From the NCBI GenBank assembly GCA_010356995.1, contig ML996706.1:569509-633508 (forward strand): a stretch of 64,000 bases of DNA, in the 5' to 3' direction. A program made the translations under genes and the position numbers. Source of the DNA: Trichodelitschia bisporula (Eukaryota > Ascomycota > Dothideomycetes > Phaeotrichales > Phaeotrichaceae). Below the pieces are notes generated by a model that did not search any database, was not told the origin of the DNA, and saw only the letters and a list, made by a program, of their open reading frames with translations. Shown here piece after piece: positions 21,481-32,519 of this stretch (within the stretch, counting starts at the first letter, position 1; every line of letters begins with the position of its first letter).

Positions 21481-23406
21481 ATGGCCTTTTGGCCGTTTCG
21501 CAGGAAACGTCGCCGCACAGTCTCTACCGCCCCCGAACCCGCCCCCGCCCCCGCCGCGCTCTACGCTTCCGACCCGGACGTCAAGTCCAAAGACTTCGGC
21601 CACCCCGCCTCGCCCACCTCGCCCACCTCCCCCTCCGACCCCAATCTCTACCGCCCACTCACCACCCTAAGCGCAGAAGACATCACCGCACTCCCACGCG
21701 CCCGCGCCCTGCACACAAGCCCGCATCTCCGACCCGTGCGCCACGACGCCGACATCCCCTACGACTTCCGCCTCCCGAGCAGCACCTCGCTCGCCATGCG
21801 CAACAACGAAGACGACACTATGCCGCGCCGCAAGCCGAGCAAGAAGCGCAAGCGCCCCGGCGACAAACGGCTGCTGCGCGAGGAAGAACTGCGCGCCATG
21901 AGCGCACCGATGCGCGTCCCGTCGCGACGAGGGCCGAATCTGTTGCGCAAGGATAGCAGGCGCGTGAGGGATGGGCTAGGCGTCGGGCGGCGAGGCTTCG
22001 AGCGCCCGGTTAGCCAGGTTAGCTTGCCGCTGGAAGACAGCGTGCATGAAGACATGGAGGCGTGGCCGCCGCATGCGGTGCGGCTGAGCATGATGAATAT
22101 GCTTGCGCCGCGGCCGGTGATTCGCTATGCGACGATGGCGCATTTGTCGAGTTCGAGTGAGCAGCTGGAGCAGCGGGCTGCGTCGCGCGCGCATCGACGG
22201 CCGCAGATGGAGGCGTTGCGGGAGGACACGAAGATTGATGGGTTGGCGGATGATTTGGATTCGAGTGGGTTGCGCGAGATTATGGAGCGCGATCAGCGGA
22301 GGCGTGATCGGAAGAGGAGGACGCATGCTGAGCGGGTGAAGGTTAAGCTGGAGGAGCCGCGCAAGAAGTCGAAGCGTGGGCGGCGGAGGAGGGAGCCTGA
22401 CGTGCGGCCGGCGACTGACGTGCAGCCCGAACCCGCCGCACAGCCCGAACCTGACGTACAGCAAACGGCCGATGTACACCAACACCCCGAAGCGCTGCAA
22501 AAGCTCACGATCCCGCCAATGCCCCTCCTGGAAGACAACGAACCCGAACGAGAACCAGAGCCCGTACCAATTCGCGACATCGCCTCCCCCTCCCCTACCC
22601 CCACGCCCCTCGAATCCCCAACCCCAACCTCCCCCCTCTCCCCCCGCCGCATCGGAATGTGGGCCTCCATCTTCCGCCGCGAACACTCCTCCCCCCACCG
22701 CCGTTCTACACGCCACGACTCCGGCGCCGCCCTCTCCGGGCGCTCAAGCCGCGAACCCCACTCCCCCTCGCCCATGGTCGCCGGCGTCGGCATGGGCGGC
22801 GTTTCCGACGCATTCAACAAAGACAAGGGTGTCGAATTTCCATCCGAACCCCAGTCTGAGCCCGAGCCCGAGCGCTCGTTTAGCAATACGAGTAGGGAAA
22901 GCATCATGGCCCGACACGCGCAGGGCGCGCTTCCGCCGGCGCATTTGTATCAGCCCCCTAGTGGGTCGACGAGGTCGGGGAGTGTGCGTGTGGGGGGGAG
23001 TATTAGGGCGACGAGTCGGTTTAGGGAGGATTTGCCTGAGTTGTCGGTACCGCTGCAGTCAGGGACGCCGACGCCGGTGGCTACGCCGCTTGCGGTGCAG
23101 CCGCCGCAAACGCCGGATAAAACGAGGCGACATCCGTACCGCTCTGGCTCCCCTGCGGAAGCGGTCCTGGGCCCGAGTCGGTCGCTGGCGAGCATTGATA
23201 GTGAGGGGGAGTGGTTGGCTTCCGGGGGGAGGAGGGTTAGTTCGAGGGTTAGTTCGAGGGCGGGGCCGGTGGAGGATGAGGAGGAGGATGAGGTTGTGAG
23301 GAAGGGGGGGGGGATTGCGAGGACGCCGACGGTTATTTGGAGGGAGAATCGGGTTAAGAGTTCGGAGGGCTTGTTGAGGGAGGCGGGGGATGGGGATGAT
23401 CGGTAG
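21481..23406 (+). CDS. Large disordered basic/Ser/Pro-rich fungal protein
   Basis: A single exon of 641 codons. I chose the ATG at 21481 because it opens MAFWPFRRKRRRTVST, a start typical of a group of fungal proteins of unknown function; the frame also runs open from 21310. The N-terminal half has basic clusters (PRRKPSKKRKRPGDKR) that may act as nuclear signals. A helical segment near residues 235-325 (REIMERDQRRRDRKRR) is followed by low-complexity Pro/Glu/Ser regions with SPTSP-type phosphosites. There are no transmembrane segments or catalytic motifs. It is probably a regulatory or scaffold protein, but I cannot name it. Codon use shifts from C-ending to G/T-ending along the gene. Confidence 0.75.
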   Translation: MAFWPFRRKRRRTVSTAPEPAPAPAALYASDPDVKSKDFGHPASPTSPTSPSDPNLYRPLTTLSAEDITALPRARALHTSPHLRPVRHDADIPYDFRLPSSTSLAMRNNEDDTMPRRKPSKKRKRPGDKRLLREEELRAMSAPMRVPSRRGPNLLRKDSRRVRDGLGVGRRGFERPVSQVSLPLEDSVHEDMEAWPPHAVRLSMMNMLAPRPVIRYATMAHLSSSSEQLEQRAASRAHRRPQMEALREDTKIDGLADDLDSSGLREIMERDQRRRDRKRRTHAERVKVKLEEPRKKSKRGRRRREPDVRPATDVQPEPAAQPEPDVQQTADVHQHPEALQKLTIPPMPLLEDNEPEREPEPVPIRDIASPSPTPTPLESPTPTSPLSPRRIGMWASIFRREHSSPHRRSTRHDSGAALSGRSSREPHSPSPMVAGVGMGGVSDAFNKDKGVEFPSEPQSEPEPERSFSNTSRESIMARHAQGALPPAHLYQPPSGSTRSGSVRVGGSIRATSRFREDLPELSVPLQSGTPTPVATPLAVQPPQTPDKTRRHPYRSGSPAEAVLGPSRSLASIDSEGEWLASGGRRVSSRVSSRAGPVEDEEEDEVVRKGGGIARTPTVIWRENRVKSSEGLLREAGDGDDR

Positions 23407-24421
23407 TGGAGAGAGGGTGATGATTGATGGGGGAAGGAGGGTGGGTGCGTAATGCTGCTGCTGTCTTTTTCGTTCCTGCTGTGTACTTCGCGAGGTGCTT
23501 TTTTTTGGTGTGATCTCGGATTTCCGCTCGTTACGCTCGCTGTTTTTTCTTTGGTTTGATCTCGGACTCGATACGCTGTCTGGCTTTTTTCTTGGTGTGG
23601 CTCGGACATCCATACACTCATTGTTTTTCCTTGGTGCGAGACTCGCGGGCTGGTTCGCAATCGTCGGAATAATGCTCGACCGCCGATGAGCATTCCTCCT
23701 AGGGAGGCATGCCACGGCCGGCCGGCACATCCGAAAACTGCAGTTCCCCCCCCCCATTCTTATCATTTTCTGCCAGCAGCACACCACGCACCCCCCCCCC
23801 CACCCACCTCCCATCATTTCTTATTTTCACTTCACAACTGTTTTGACTACAGCTTCTTGAGCGCTTGTAATATTGTATTTTGGTCTTACGCCTACAGCGG
23901 GAACTGGCTGGGAAAGGAGCGGCTGGGAAGGGAAGGGCGGGCGTTATTGAGGCAGTGTGCCTGCTGCTGGCACGGCTTGGATGGGAAAAACGCTTGGACA
24001 GGATGAGCAGGATTACTGTGGGCTACGGGATTAGCGATGGATGCGTTATGGGTATTGAGCATGCGGCGCTGAGCTGCTGTAGGGTAGTAGTAAGGTTAAT
24101 GCGCTGAATTGTCGTTAGACTACTGTCTCTGCATGATTCGAATTGGAGTGAAGTCAAGCCGCGCCGAGGCTCCCCCACATTCCCGGATGATCTGGAAGTT
24201 AATTTGGCACTTAAGGGAGGGTCCAGGGGTCTATGCGGGCGGGCTAGGGTAGGGTAAGGGTGCTGGGCTCGGTCCGATCCCGGGCTCGTTCTCGTTCCCG
24301 CAAGCCGGCCCGTGCCGAAGGCGTGGGCTGAGGGCTGCGGGGTATCGGGGTATAAGGCTGCCCTTCCCCACGGCCCCTACCCTTCCCCATCCTCACCCTC
24401 ACCATCAGGACAGAAGCAGCA
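23407..24421. other. Intergenic, GC-rich promoter of the P450 gene
   Basis: No gene seen. TATAAGG lies about 70 bp before the P450 start. A purine-rich 3' flank of the preceding gene and a run of Cs near 23800 are the only other features. Confidence 0.5.
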
Positions 24422-25833
24422 ATGGCTCCCGCCGTCCTCTCCCCCGCGCCACCATCGGCTCCTCATCCCATCTCCGCCGATTCGAAGGCCACACAATGTC
24501 CCTTTGTTACAGAGAAAACGGAGTCGGGCGGCCCGGTCCTCGATCCGAATTGGACGGTAGACACGAGCGCAGCGGTGCTCAGCGATGATCCGAAGCAGAT
24601 ATATGCCGAATATGAGTATATGCGCGAGCATTGTCCTGTTGCGTGGACGAGTGCGCATGGAGGGTATTGGATCCTCACCAAGTAATTCTCCCTTCCTCCA
24701 CCCACCCCATCTCGCGCCTGCTGACCACGGGATAGGTATGAGGATATCAAGGCCTGTGCTGGGGATGGGGTTACTTTTATTTCGTCTGTGTGCGCAATCG
24801 TGCCATCGGACCCAAGAGGAATCCGTCGCCCGCCCCTTAAATTCGACGGCGCAGCCCACACGCCCTACCGCAAGGCCCTCGATCGCACGCTAAACCCCCG
24901 CCGCCTCGCAAGGCTCGAACCCGCCCTGCGCGGCCACGCGAAGCGCGAACTCGCGCCTTTGCTCGAAGCCGGGCAAGGGGACATATGCCAGCGGTTCGGG
25001 GCGCGGTTTAGCGCGGCCGTGGAGAGCGAATGGTTGGGGTTGGATGAAGAGGCGGGACGCTTGTTGGCGGAGACGGTGGGGCCGTTTGTGCAGAGTTGGA
25101 GGGGGGGGGAATGGGAATTTGTGCTTAGGGCGAGTCAGGCGTTTTATAAGGTTGCGGAGGGGGTTATGGAGGATAGGAGAACCAACCCACGCGACCCTGA
25201 AGAAGACCCTGCTAGCAGCCTATTGTTGGAAAGGGACAGTGAGGGGAAGGAGCTGGATCCGTATCATTTGATGTGCGTCACCCGGGTCCTTGTGGGAAGG
25301 AAGGAGCTGATGAGAGTAGTGGTGCGATCCGCCAGGCGCTTATCGTCGCCATGGTCGCGCCGAGCATCCTCATGGGCGCGATAGTCGAGCACCTCGCAGC
25401 CGACAAAGCCCTGCAGAACCAACTCCGCTCCGACCCCAGCCTCATCCCGGCGGCAATCGAGGAATTCGTCCGGCTCTACACGCCCTACCGCGGTTTCGCG
25501 CGGACCGCAACCCACGAGGTAACCATCTCAGGCACGGTCGTCCCGCCCGAAACACCCATCACCATGACGTATGCAGCGGCGAATCGTGACGGGAGACAAT
25601 TCCCTGATCCGGAGACGTTTATGCTGGGGCGGGAGAATATTACGTCTCATCTTGGGTTTGGGAGGGGACGGCATCGGTGTGCGGGGGTGAATTTGGCGAG
25701 GATGATGTTGAGGGTTTTCTTGGAGACGTTGCTTGAGGGGACCAAGGATTGGAGTATTGTTGAGGAGGGGAGGGAGTTTGCGAAGTTGCCGGAGGTGGGG
25801 CTTATTGGGTGTAAGGTTAGGTTTGTGGTGTAG
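24422..25833 (+). CDS. Bacterial-type soluble cytochrome P450
   Basis: Three exons (24422-24681, 24736-25272, 25320-25833) give 436 residues, with introns of 54 and 47 bp. Splicing yields ILTKYEDIKAC and YHLIGAIRQALIV across the junctions. The heme-binding loop HLGFGRGRHRCAGVNLAR carries the axial Cys, and the K-helix ExxR is EEFVR. There is no N-terminal membrane anchor, the length is about 430 rather than 500, and the layout matches bacterial class I P450s such as P450cam. The I-helix, normally A/G-G-x-D/E-T, reads IVAMVAPSI, so the acid-alcohol pair seems to be absent. Some P450s that use other oxygen-activation routes also lack it. Redox partner and substrate are unknown. Bacterial origin by transfer is plausible but not tested. 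Confidence 0.85.
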
Positions 25834-26161
25834 TGGGTTAAGATATCATGTTTTTTTCTTGCGTGGTGATGCGAGACGATGGTGTTTTGCCGGTTGCCGG
25901 TTGTTGGTAGTTGTGTGTTATCACGTGATATAAAAGCCCCTGCCGATCTCGATCTCGACCGTGCTCGACGTCGACTTCAACTGTCGGTCGCCAACTTCTT
26001 AAAATGATGAGGCATGCTACGTAATCACCCCGCACCTGACAGACTACATAAGCGGCTCAGATTTCATCCGCAAAACAACCGCAACATCATTCCCATCCGC
26101 AAACCAACCTCAAGGCTCATCCCCATCCTGAACACCCATCCGTGCTCCTCTAACGGCCAAG

Positions 26162-27655
26162 ATGAGCGGCTACATTGCGGACGAGCCGCGTGCTGTCCTT
26201 GTGCCGGCGCGGTACGTCAAAACCGTCAAAACCGCCCTCGAAGCCAGGTCATGGTTGGACCGGAGGTCAAAAATCCGCCGCGACGATAAAGATCCCAGCC
26301 TCCACATCATCCCAACCACCCTGCACCACAACAGCCAAATCTGCGCCGAAGTGTTGTTGCTCGCTCACCTCAACCTCCCGCTTGACCTCCCTATCGAGCT
26401 CATCGACCATCCGGATCCCCCAGATCTGCCCAAAGAGTCGAGATTAAAAACTGCGGTGCGAGATTCCCTCCTCCACATGGACGTCCCGCGGGAGGAGATT
26501 ATCGAGCTGTTGAAGGACGTCGCGAAGGGCTATTCAATCTACTATCCAGTCCTACTCCTCCCTGCGCACGCCTTCTCCTCAGAAGCATGGACCAAGTTCC
26601 TCAACAATTGCGGTAAACACGCCTTTGACGATGAAAACAACTTCTTCGTCGCATTAGCACGGCGCATAGACGTCAAGTACATAGCGCGCAACGCGCCGAT
26701 CCCCCCTAATACGGTGAGGCGTGTACAAAACGTCATGCGCGTCCCGATGCGCCTCGAACCACTTTACGGCGAATGGCCCAGCAAACCTACTTTCAAGAAC
26801 GCGATCTGGATGTGCACAACTCAGTATGGGATTACCCAGATTTGGTCCCCCGTGCACAGCATGTTCAGCCGTGGCAATATCAAGGAGAAAAAACGGTTGC
26901 TGGGATTGGAATCTGTGAAGAGTGCGGCAGAGGAAGGCGGCGTGGCGGTGGATTTGTACGCCGGGATTGGGTATTTTGCCCTTTGCTATGCGAAGAAGGG
27001 ACTGAAAGTTCTGTGTTGGGAAGTTAATAAGTGGAGTGTGGAGGGGGTGAAAAGGGGGGCAAATTTCAACAAGTGGGATGTGGCGGTAGTGGATGCGGGG
27101 GGTGAGGAGAGTCTGGAGAATGAGGAGGTGCCGGAGGAGGATCTGAAACGGCAGATTGAGGCGGCGAAGAAGGTGCTAAAGGTTCCTGTTACCATCCCGC
27201 CAAGAGAACCGCTTCGCCTCCCACCGTACCAAGAGTCGCCACCACCGTTCGGGGAGCGGTACCCCTCGCCGGATCGGCTCTCCTACGAGGGGTACAAACT
27301 GATCGTCTTCCACGGGACGAATGCAGGTGCGGGACCGGTCGTCGACGCGTTGCGGTCAAAGCTAGGCCCGGTGCGGCATGTCAACTGCGGACTGCTGCCG
27401 ACGTCGCGGTGGAGTTGGCCCACAGCGGTGCGGTGTCTGGACGAGAGCGGCGGGTGGATCCACGTGCACGAGAACTTCTCAGCAGCCACCATTTCCGAGG
27501 AAGCGGAGGAAGTGCGCATGGGGATTCAGGCTGAGGTCGACAAGTTGTATGACCCAGGGCAGAGGGTGGCGAGTGTGGAGCATGTTGAGCGGGTGAAGAC
27601 GTATGCGCCGGGGGTGGTGCACTGCGTGGTGGATGTGAGGATCAGTCCTTATTAA
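26162..27655 (+). CDS. TRM12: tRNA wybutosine-synthesizing protein 2 (TYW2/Trm12)
   Basis: A single exon of 497 codons. It transfers the 3-amino-3-carboxypropyl group of S-adenosylmethionine to the tricyclic base at position 37 of tRNA-Phe, in wybutosine synthesis. The signature region SRGNIKEKKRLLG and the SAM-binding loop VDLYAGIGYFALCYAKKG are clear near residues 238-285, followed by CWEVNKWSVEG. A conserved N-terminal half precedes it. Compared with the usual Trm12 there is an acidic and proline-rich insertion (about residues 310-375) between the SAM loop and the C-terminal strands. It probably acts in the cytosol. ATG 26162 is the first start in frame after the pyrimidine-rich leader. 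No intron is needed. Confidence 0.92.
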   Translation: MSGYIADEPRAVLVPARYVKTVKTALEARSWLDRRSKIRRDDKDPSLHIIPTTLHHNSQICAEVLLLAHLNLPLDLPIELIDHPDPPDLPKESRLKTAVRDSLLHMDVPREEIIELLKDVAKGYSIYYPVLLLPAHAFSSEAWTKFLNNCGKHAFDDENNFFVALARRIDVKYIARNAPIPPNTVRRVQNVMRVPMRLEPLYGEWPSKPTFKNAIWMCTTQYGITQIWSPVHSMFSRGNIKEKKRLLGLESVKSAAEEGGVAVDLYAGIGYFALCYAKKGLKVLCWEVNKWSVEGVKRGANFNKWDVAVVDAGGEESLENEEVPEEDLKRQIEAAKKVLKVPVTIPPREPLRLPPYQESPPPFGERYPSPDRLSYEGYKLIVFHGTNAGAGPVVDALRSKLGPVRHVNCGLLPTSRWSWPTAVRCLDESGGWIHVHENFSAATISEEAEEVRMGIQAEVDKLYDPGQRVASVEHVERVKTYAPGVVHCVVDVRISPY

Positions 27656-27897
27656 TTACGAGGGGAAGAGAAAGGTGTCATCCAATGGCCAGTGCTTTTG
27701 TACTGTAGACTGATAGATCTGCGAGGACAATACCACCATAACGAGCCATAGATAGATGCATAAAACACAAACCGGGGATATACCTACACGTCAAGATTAG
27801 AGCCAAACAAGTTCATCAAACTTCCTTGCATTGTCGCGAGCTGCTACCCTTTCCCAAGCCCAACATGTAGCCCACCATTTTCTCCTCCCCCGCATGC

Positions 27898-28587
27898 CTA
27901 CAACTCCCTCAAAAACTTCCTCGGAATATTCTTGACCACAACCCTCCCCTCCTTCTCAATCTTCGCCCACTCCTCCTCCCTCCTCTCCCTCTCCTCATGC
28001 TCCGCATAATGCTTAATATCCTCAGGGTGATTCAACTCGCCCTCTCCCCCGGGTCCACCATGATACTTCTCCCAATGATGAATCTCATACTCATACTCAT
28101 CATCCCCATGATGTCCCGGCCCGAGCCCAAAATCCGGCAAGCGCTTCCCCTTCTCAATTCCAGCCACAAATTCCTCCCTGCTAACCGCACCGTCGTGATT
28201 CGAGTCATAGAGTTTGAGAATCGCGTCGCTGACGTCTTTGCGCTTTGAGGCGGGCACGTGCGAGGCGGATTTATCGTCTAGACCGTAGAAGCGTTGGATG
28301 TCTGCTGGGGACCACGTGCCGGTGTTGGAGAAGTCGTGGAGTTTGTGGAAGGAGGGAGGGTCGAAGTTGGAGATGTGGTGCTCTTCTGTTGCGCTTGTTA
28401 GTCTTGTTCCGGTTTGAGTTCTGGTTCTAAGGGAGGGGCGGGGGCGGGTGGGTGGGGGGAGGGGAAGAGGCGGACCTAGGAGATGCCACGTCGCCCAATC
28501 CGCGGGATGTCCACTCGCAGCAGCGGCGTCAGGCGCGCCATGCGCAGCTGCACCAGCGGCGGCGAGGAAGACGAGTGTTAAGCGCAT
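27898..28587 (-). CDS. Secreted/ER EF-hand protein, Ssp120-like
   Basis: Exons 28587-28476 and 28385-27898 encode 199 residues. The 90-bp intron ends with GACTAACAAGCGCAACAG; its donor is GTCCGC, weak, but the join gives the expected WHLLEEHHISNF. The N-terminus (MRLTLVFLAAAGAAAHG) is a signal peptide. Two EF-hands follow: a poor one around HDFSNTGTWSPADI and a good one, DSNHDGAVSREE. The family (yeast Ssp120, related to nucleobindin and MCFD2) binds calcium in the secretory pathway and is linked to cargo receptors. The C-terminal part is His/Glu-rich, with a coiled Glu-Arg helix (EEREREE-like). The upstream ATG at 28638 would hide the signal peptide, so I reject it. Confidence 0.8.
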   Translation of the reverse strand: MRLTLVFLAAAGAAAHGAPDAAAASGHPADWATWHLLGPPLPLPPPTRPRPSLRTRTQTGTRLTSATEEHHISNFDPPSFHKLHDFSNTGTWSPADIQRFYGLDDKSASHVPASKRKDVSDAILKLYDSNHDGAVSREEFVAGIEKGKRLPDFGLGPGHHGDDEYEYEIHHWEKYHGGPGGEGELNHPEDIKHYAEHEERERREEEWAKIEKEGRVVVKNIPRKFLREL

Positions 28588-29364
28588 GGTGGTGGTTGTA
28601 CTGGTGGAAGTTCGACGCGACGCGAAGTCGTTGCGCAAACGGCCAGGGACCAGGGCTTGTCTGGGCAGGGGCGCGTTGCTTGGCAGTGACGTTGAGCGAA
28701 GCTTTGCGGGTTAGGGCCACTAGTTCCAAACGAGTGCCGGGTAATAGCCAAGTGGAGATTACTCTTGCGGGGACCCGTCAGCCTTGCGGGAATAATGACA
28801 TTGGGGGGAGATCGAGCCCTCGGACGCCTGTGCGGGGTTGTACGATAAGGCTGGCCGGTGCCGAGCGGGGGCAGCGGGTGCCTGTCGTGCCTGTTTGGCT
28901 GAAGTTCGGGAGTTTGTTATCACGACATTTGAGGCACAGAATGTTTGTTGGCTTTCATCTGACGTCTGCCTGCGAGCATTGGATATGCTGCTTCTGCACC
29001 GCTGAGCCACTTCTTTTCCCATTGTACTGGGTAAAGGGACGTGCTTCCCAATACAACCCACCGGCCGGCCAATCTCTTCAAATTCAACCTTGTCAGCTCC
29101 TTGAGCTTAGATCTCTTGTCTGATGACGTTGATGGTTTGGATTCATGATATGCCAAGACCTCTACGTCTACCACAACCTGTGCACAGACCACCTTGCCTG
29201 CTATATAATACTCCTGAGAGCTGTACGCTCCATAACCAGTAATCTACACACACATTCTGACCTTGAGGCTTTGACGAACCTCATCCCAACATCCTACAAC
29301 AGAACCCCACAGCATCGTACGGTATGTCCGCTCCTCCAATCTCCTCCCTCTAACCACACCCCAG
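28588..29364. other. Divergent intergenic region
   Basis: No gene seen. It separates the SSP120-like gene from the plus-strand 2EXR gene and probably carries both promoters. Confidence 0.5.
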
Positions 29365-30423
29365 ATGATCCGCCCTCAATGCCGCAGCACCGAGTGTCGC
29401 AAATGCCACCCTCACACCCAAATCAAAAATCATGAATATGCACAGGACAGCTATACCAGAAGCACCGTCGCCTCCCGCCAGCGTTCCTTCACCCTCAGTA
29501 ACTCCACTCCCCGCCGTCCTAAACAGCCCCTCGTTCAACCACCCACCAAACCCCGAATCTCCTTACTCACACTCCCCCCCGAAATCCGCCTCGAAATCTA
29601 CTCCTACCTCCTAGACCACCGGTACTTCGGCTACTGGCACCCCATCGAGCACCTCCCCGAGGGCCATCAACTCTACGGGACCGTCATGGGCGGCGCCCGG
29701 CACCCCGACTACATAGCCGTAGGCCCCAACTCCTGCTTCCTACACCTCAGCCATACCTTCCCCGTCGCCATCCTCCGCACCTGCCGCACCATCAACAACG
29801 AAGCCAGCGCCGCGCTCTACGGTACCCTATCAGCGGGTCTGCTCGTCACCCGACCCGCGCACGTGGCTTGCGCCTCATACTGGCTAACTCAGCACCCGGT
29901 GCGCTTCTTGCATACCCTTGAGATGCCGCTGCTCGTCGAGCTGCGGAGGCAGGCCGATCTGATGAACTGCGAGTTCTGGCACCCGAAGGGTGAATCCCTA
30001 GGCGCAGCCGGGATTGCGCACCTGTGCCGCGTGCTCAGAGCCACAAGCGTGAAGATGCTGCGCTTGAAGATTGTGCTCAATTGTAGCGTGGAGTGGGAGC
30101 CGAGGCCTGGCCTTCCGAACGGGGCCCCGCGGCTTATAGTGCCCAGGCTTGGGAATGGGGGGTTGGAGAGGGCGTTAAAGGGTGTGGATGAGGTGGCGGG
30201 GACGAGAGGGAGAGAGGGCGTAGTGCTCTATGTTGGGGTGTAGGGGGTTACTAATGGTGCGCAGCCGAAGGGGGAGGTGATTGTGGAACGGGTTGCTGGG
30301 TGGTTGGAGGGGAGGGGGTGGAAAGTAGAGAGGTGTGGGGTTTGGCGGGGGACTGGGTGGCATATGCCGGCGTCTTTGAATGAGCGGAAACGTGAGGAGG
30401 TTCAGAGGAAATGGATTTCGTAG
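29365..30423 (+). CDS. 2EXR/F-box-like fungal protein
   Basis: Exons 29365-30219 and 30265-30423 give 337 residues. The 45-bp intron (GTAGTG...TTACTAATG...GCGCAG) is a multiple of three but contains a TAG. If retained, the protein stops at 292 residues. After splicing the frame continues REG-PKGEVIVERVAGWLEGRG and ends QRKWIS, clearly coding. The domain begins near residue 66 with LLTLPPEIRLEIYSYLL, the 2EXR signature shared by large lineage-specific gene families in ascomycetes, and continues ILRTCRTINNEASAALYGT. These proteins resemble F-box proteins but their function is mostly unknown. The first 60 residues are Arg/Ser-rich and the exact start is uncertain. Confidence 0.75.
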
Positions 30424-31117
30424 CATGTCCGGCTTTGTTGGAATGTATTGAGGCATAGCCTAAGTACGTGCAGAGCAACGAGTGCAAAGTTGAAAGTTCA
30501 TTGAAGGACGAAGAGAAGAAAAAGGAGAGGGGACGGCGGAGATATTTATACTGTCCTGCCAAGTGTCTACCTCCGCACTTGCCATAGTCGTATTGTCCCT
30601 TCCTCCAAAGCTAAGGACGTTCCTTTCGATGCTGATGCGTGCCTTCTTTAGAATAAAGATGCTCTTTCTCGCAGTGAGTTACGCCTTCCTCAGGGCTATG
30701 TCAGAAGGAGCGGTGATGGGGGGAAAGAGCGCTGAGGCCGGTGCGAAGAACTGATGATACTTTGGCGTGATGTCATGAACCACAGTGTTTATTATTCTGT
30801 CCCTTTGTTATCCGGCTGTAGGCTGGACTGGTATCATGCTCCACATTGTTGGAATTGAGCGACCATGAGGTAAAAGGCGCCGGAGTCGGTTCGGTGCATC
30901 GGATTGATACTGTCATCATTGTGTCATTGGGCTGCAGTCGCGATGCATCTATCCCATCCGTCATTCATCTATGCCACTTCCGTAACCATTGACATCGTAA
31001 AACTACAGTTTTAGTACCTATCCCATCCGTGATCCGTCTACGCCGTTTCCCGTCCAACCGCAGATACCACATCTTACGCCGCCATACCCACCATCCCAAC
31101 GCACTACCACCCACCAC
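30424..31117. other. Intergenic
   Basis: No gene seen. A GGATC-like short direct repeat pair (TATCCCATCCGT at 30951 and 31019) lies near the end of ELP4. Confidence 0.4.
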
Positions 31118-32210
31118 TCAAAACTCCAAATCCTTCTCCCCCCCCCCCACCCCCCCCCCCACAACAGGCGGCAAATAAAACGGCTGCACAACCACCCTCC
31201 TCCGCCCCACCGCAAACGCCATATCCCCCATAACCCCCAGCCCCCTCTCCCCCAGCACCGGCACCTTAACCACCCTCAACAACCCCTGCATCTTCTCCTC
31301 CTCCCCCCTCCCCTCCCCCCCCTCCCCACTAAACGCATGCGGAAACGGCTCCAGCACAATAACCCCATCGAACAAATGCCCCGCCCACCGCGCCACCACC
31401 CCGTCGGCTGGATACAACGCCAACGGCCACGACGCCATGATGGTCACACCGCGATGCCGCCGTAACAGGCCTCGCAACCCGTGTAACAGCGGAAGTAACT
31501 CCCCCGGCGCCGCCGCCTCCACCGGCCACGCCAGAGGCGTCAGCAATCCGGGGATGACAATCCGCGCCACCGGCGCCGTCGCGAGCTCGTCCTCTAGCAC
31601 CCTGAATAACGAGGTCCAGGGGTCGGGGCTCAGCAGGCCTGGCTGGGGAAAATACCGCACGCGGGGCGCGCCCGCCGGCAGCACGAGCCGCTTCGTCAGA
31701 TCGAATGCGTGGCAGAAGGGCGCATCCGCGTCCGGCGGGCGGTCTAGCTGTCAGCGCCTTGTGTCGTCAGTCCGCGGGCCACGCACCTCTCGTCTCCCCA
31801 TGCGGACCGAGCCGCTTATACCGCCACGCGATGCGCATATCCTCCCCCGCACCGGGCGCATCCTTCGCAGGAGGCGGCGCGCGCTCAGCGGCGAGTCCAG
31901 GCAGGGGAAGGGACCCTTCAGGTGCGAGGACGATGACGGTATGCCCCTGCAGGATGCCCTCGGAGGCATAGGTGCCGAGGAGGGCGCGGGCGAAGTCCGT
32001 GGTGCCTGATTCTTGGAGGAGGAGGGAGGTGCCGAGGGCGAGGCCCGCGCCTAGGCCGAGGAGTTTGTCCAGCGAGGGGGTGCCGGTTGAGGTTGTGGTG
32101 CGGGAGTGGGTTGTTGAGGGGCGGGTTCCTGGGAGAGCTTGGGGGGTTGATGAGGAGGTAGAGGGGGTGGAGGGGGAGGAGAGGGGGATGGAGCGCTTGC
32201 GGAAGGACAT
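31118..32210 (-). CDS. ELP4: Elongator complex protein 4
   Basis: Exons 32210-31787 and 31743-31118 encode 349 residues. The 43-bp intron has GTGCGT and ends GCTAG, and the join reads GETRDRPPDADAPFCHAFDL. Elp4 forms a RecA-like hexamer with Elp5 and Elp6, part of the Elongator complex that modifies wobble uridines of tRNAs. Family features: N-terminal disordered Ser/Thr/Pro leader, then GTPSLDKLLGLGAGLALGTS as the start of the RecA-like fold without a true Walker A, LLLQE, and IVIPGLLTPL and RGVTIMASWPLALYP strands. The ATG at 32210 (MSFRKRS) fits family starts. A C-run in the last codons gives a Gly/Val-rich stretch. It is divergent from the gene at 32520. Confidence 0.88.
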
Positions 32211-32519
32211 TTTTGTGGTGGTGGTGGTGGGGGAGTGGTGGGGTTCGTGATGTTTTGGTGGTGTTAGAGATGGCGATATGGGCCAGATAGCCACTAAAAG
32301 AAAGTTGTAGCAGCCCCGCCCAGGCGCTTTGGTGACAGAGGCGGCTACAACCTTTTAGGCAGACCCATGTCGATGCGGCTCCTGAGCGATCGGCCCGGAG
32401 AACCCCTGCTGAAATCTCAACCTCCTCTCGTCCCACATCAGACAAGAACCTCATCCAAAGCCTCCTTCCTCGCGTCTCTTGTGTCCTTGATGTAGCCCAT
32501 CTCGCCATACCTAGCCGCC

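Noticed and set aside
21976-22716. Long frames antisense to the gene at 21481
   Set aside because: They mirror the GC-rich codons of the sense gene, which has the better start and composition.
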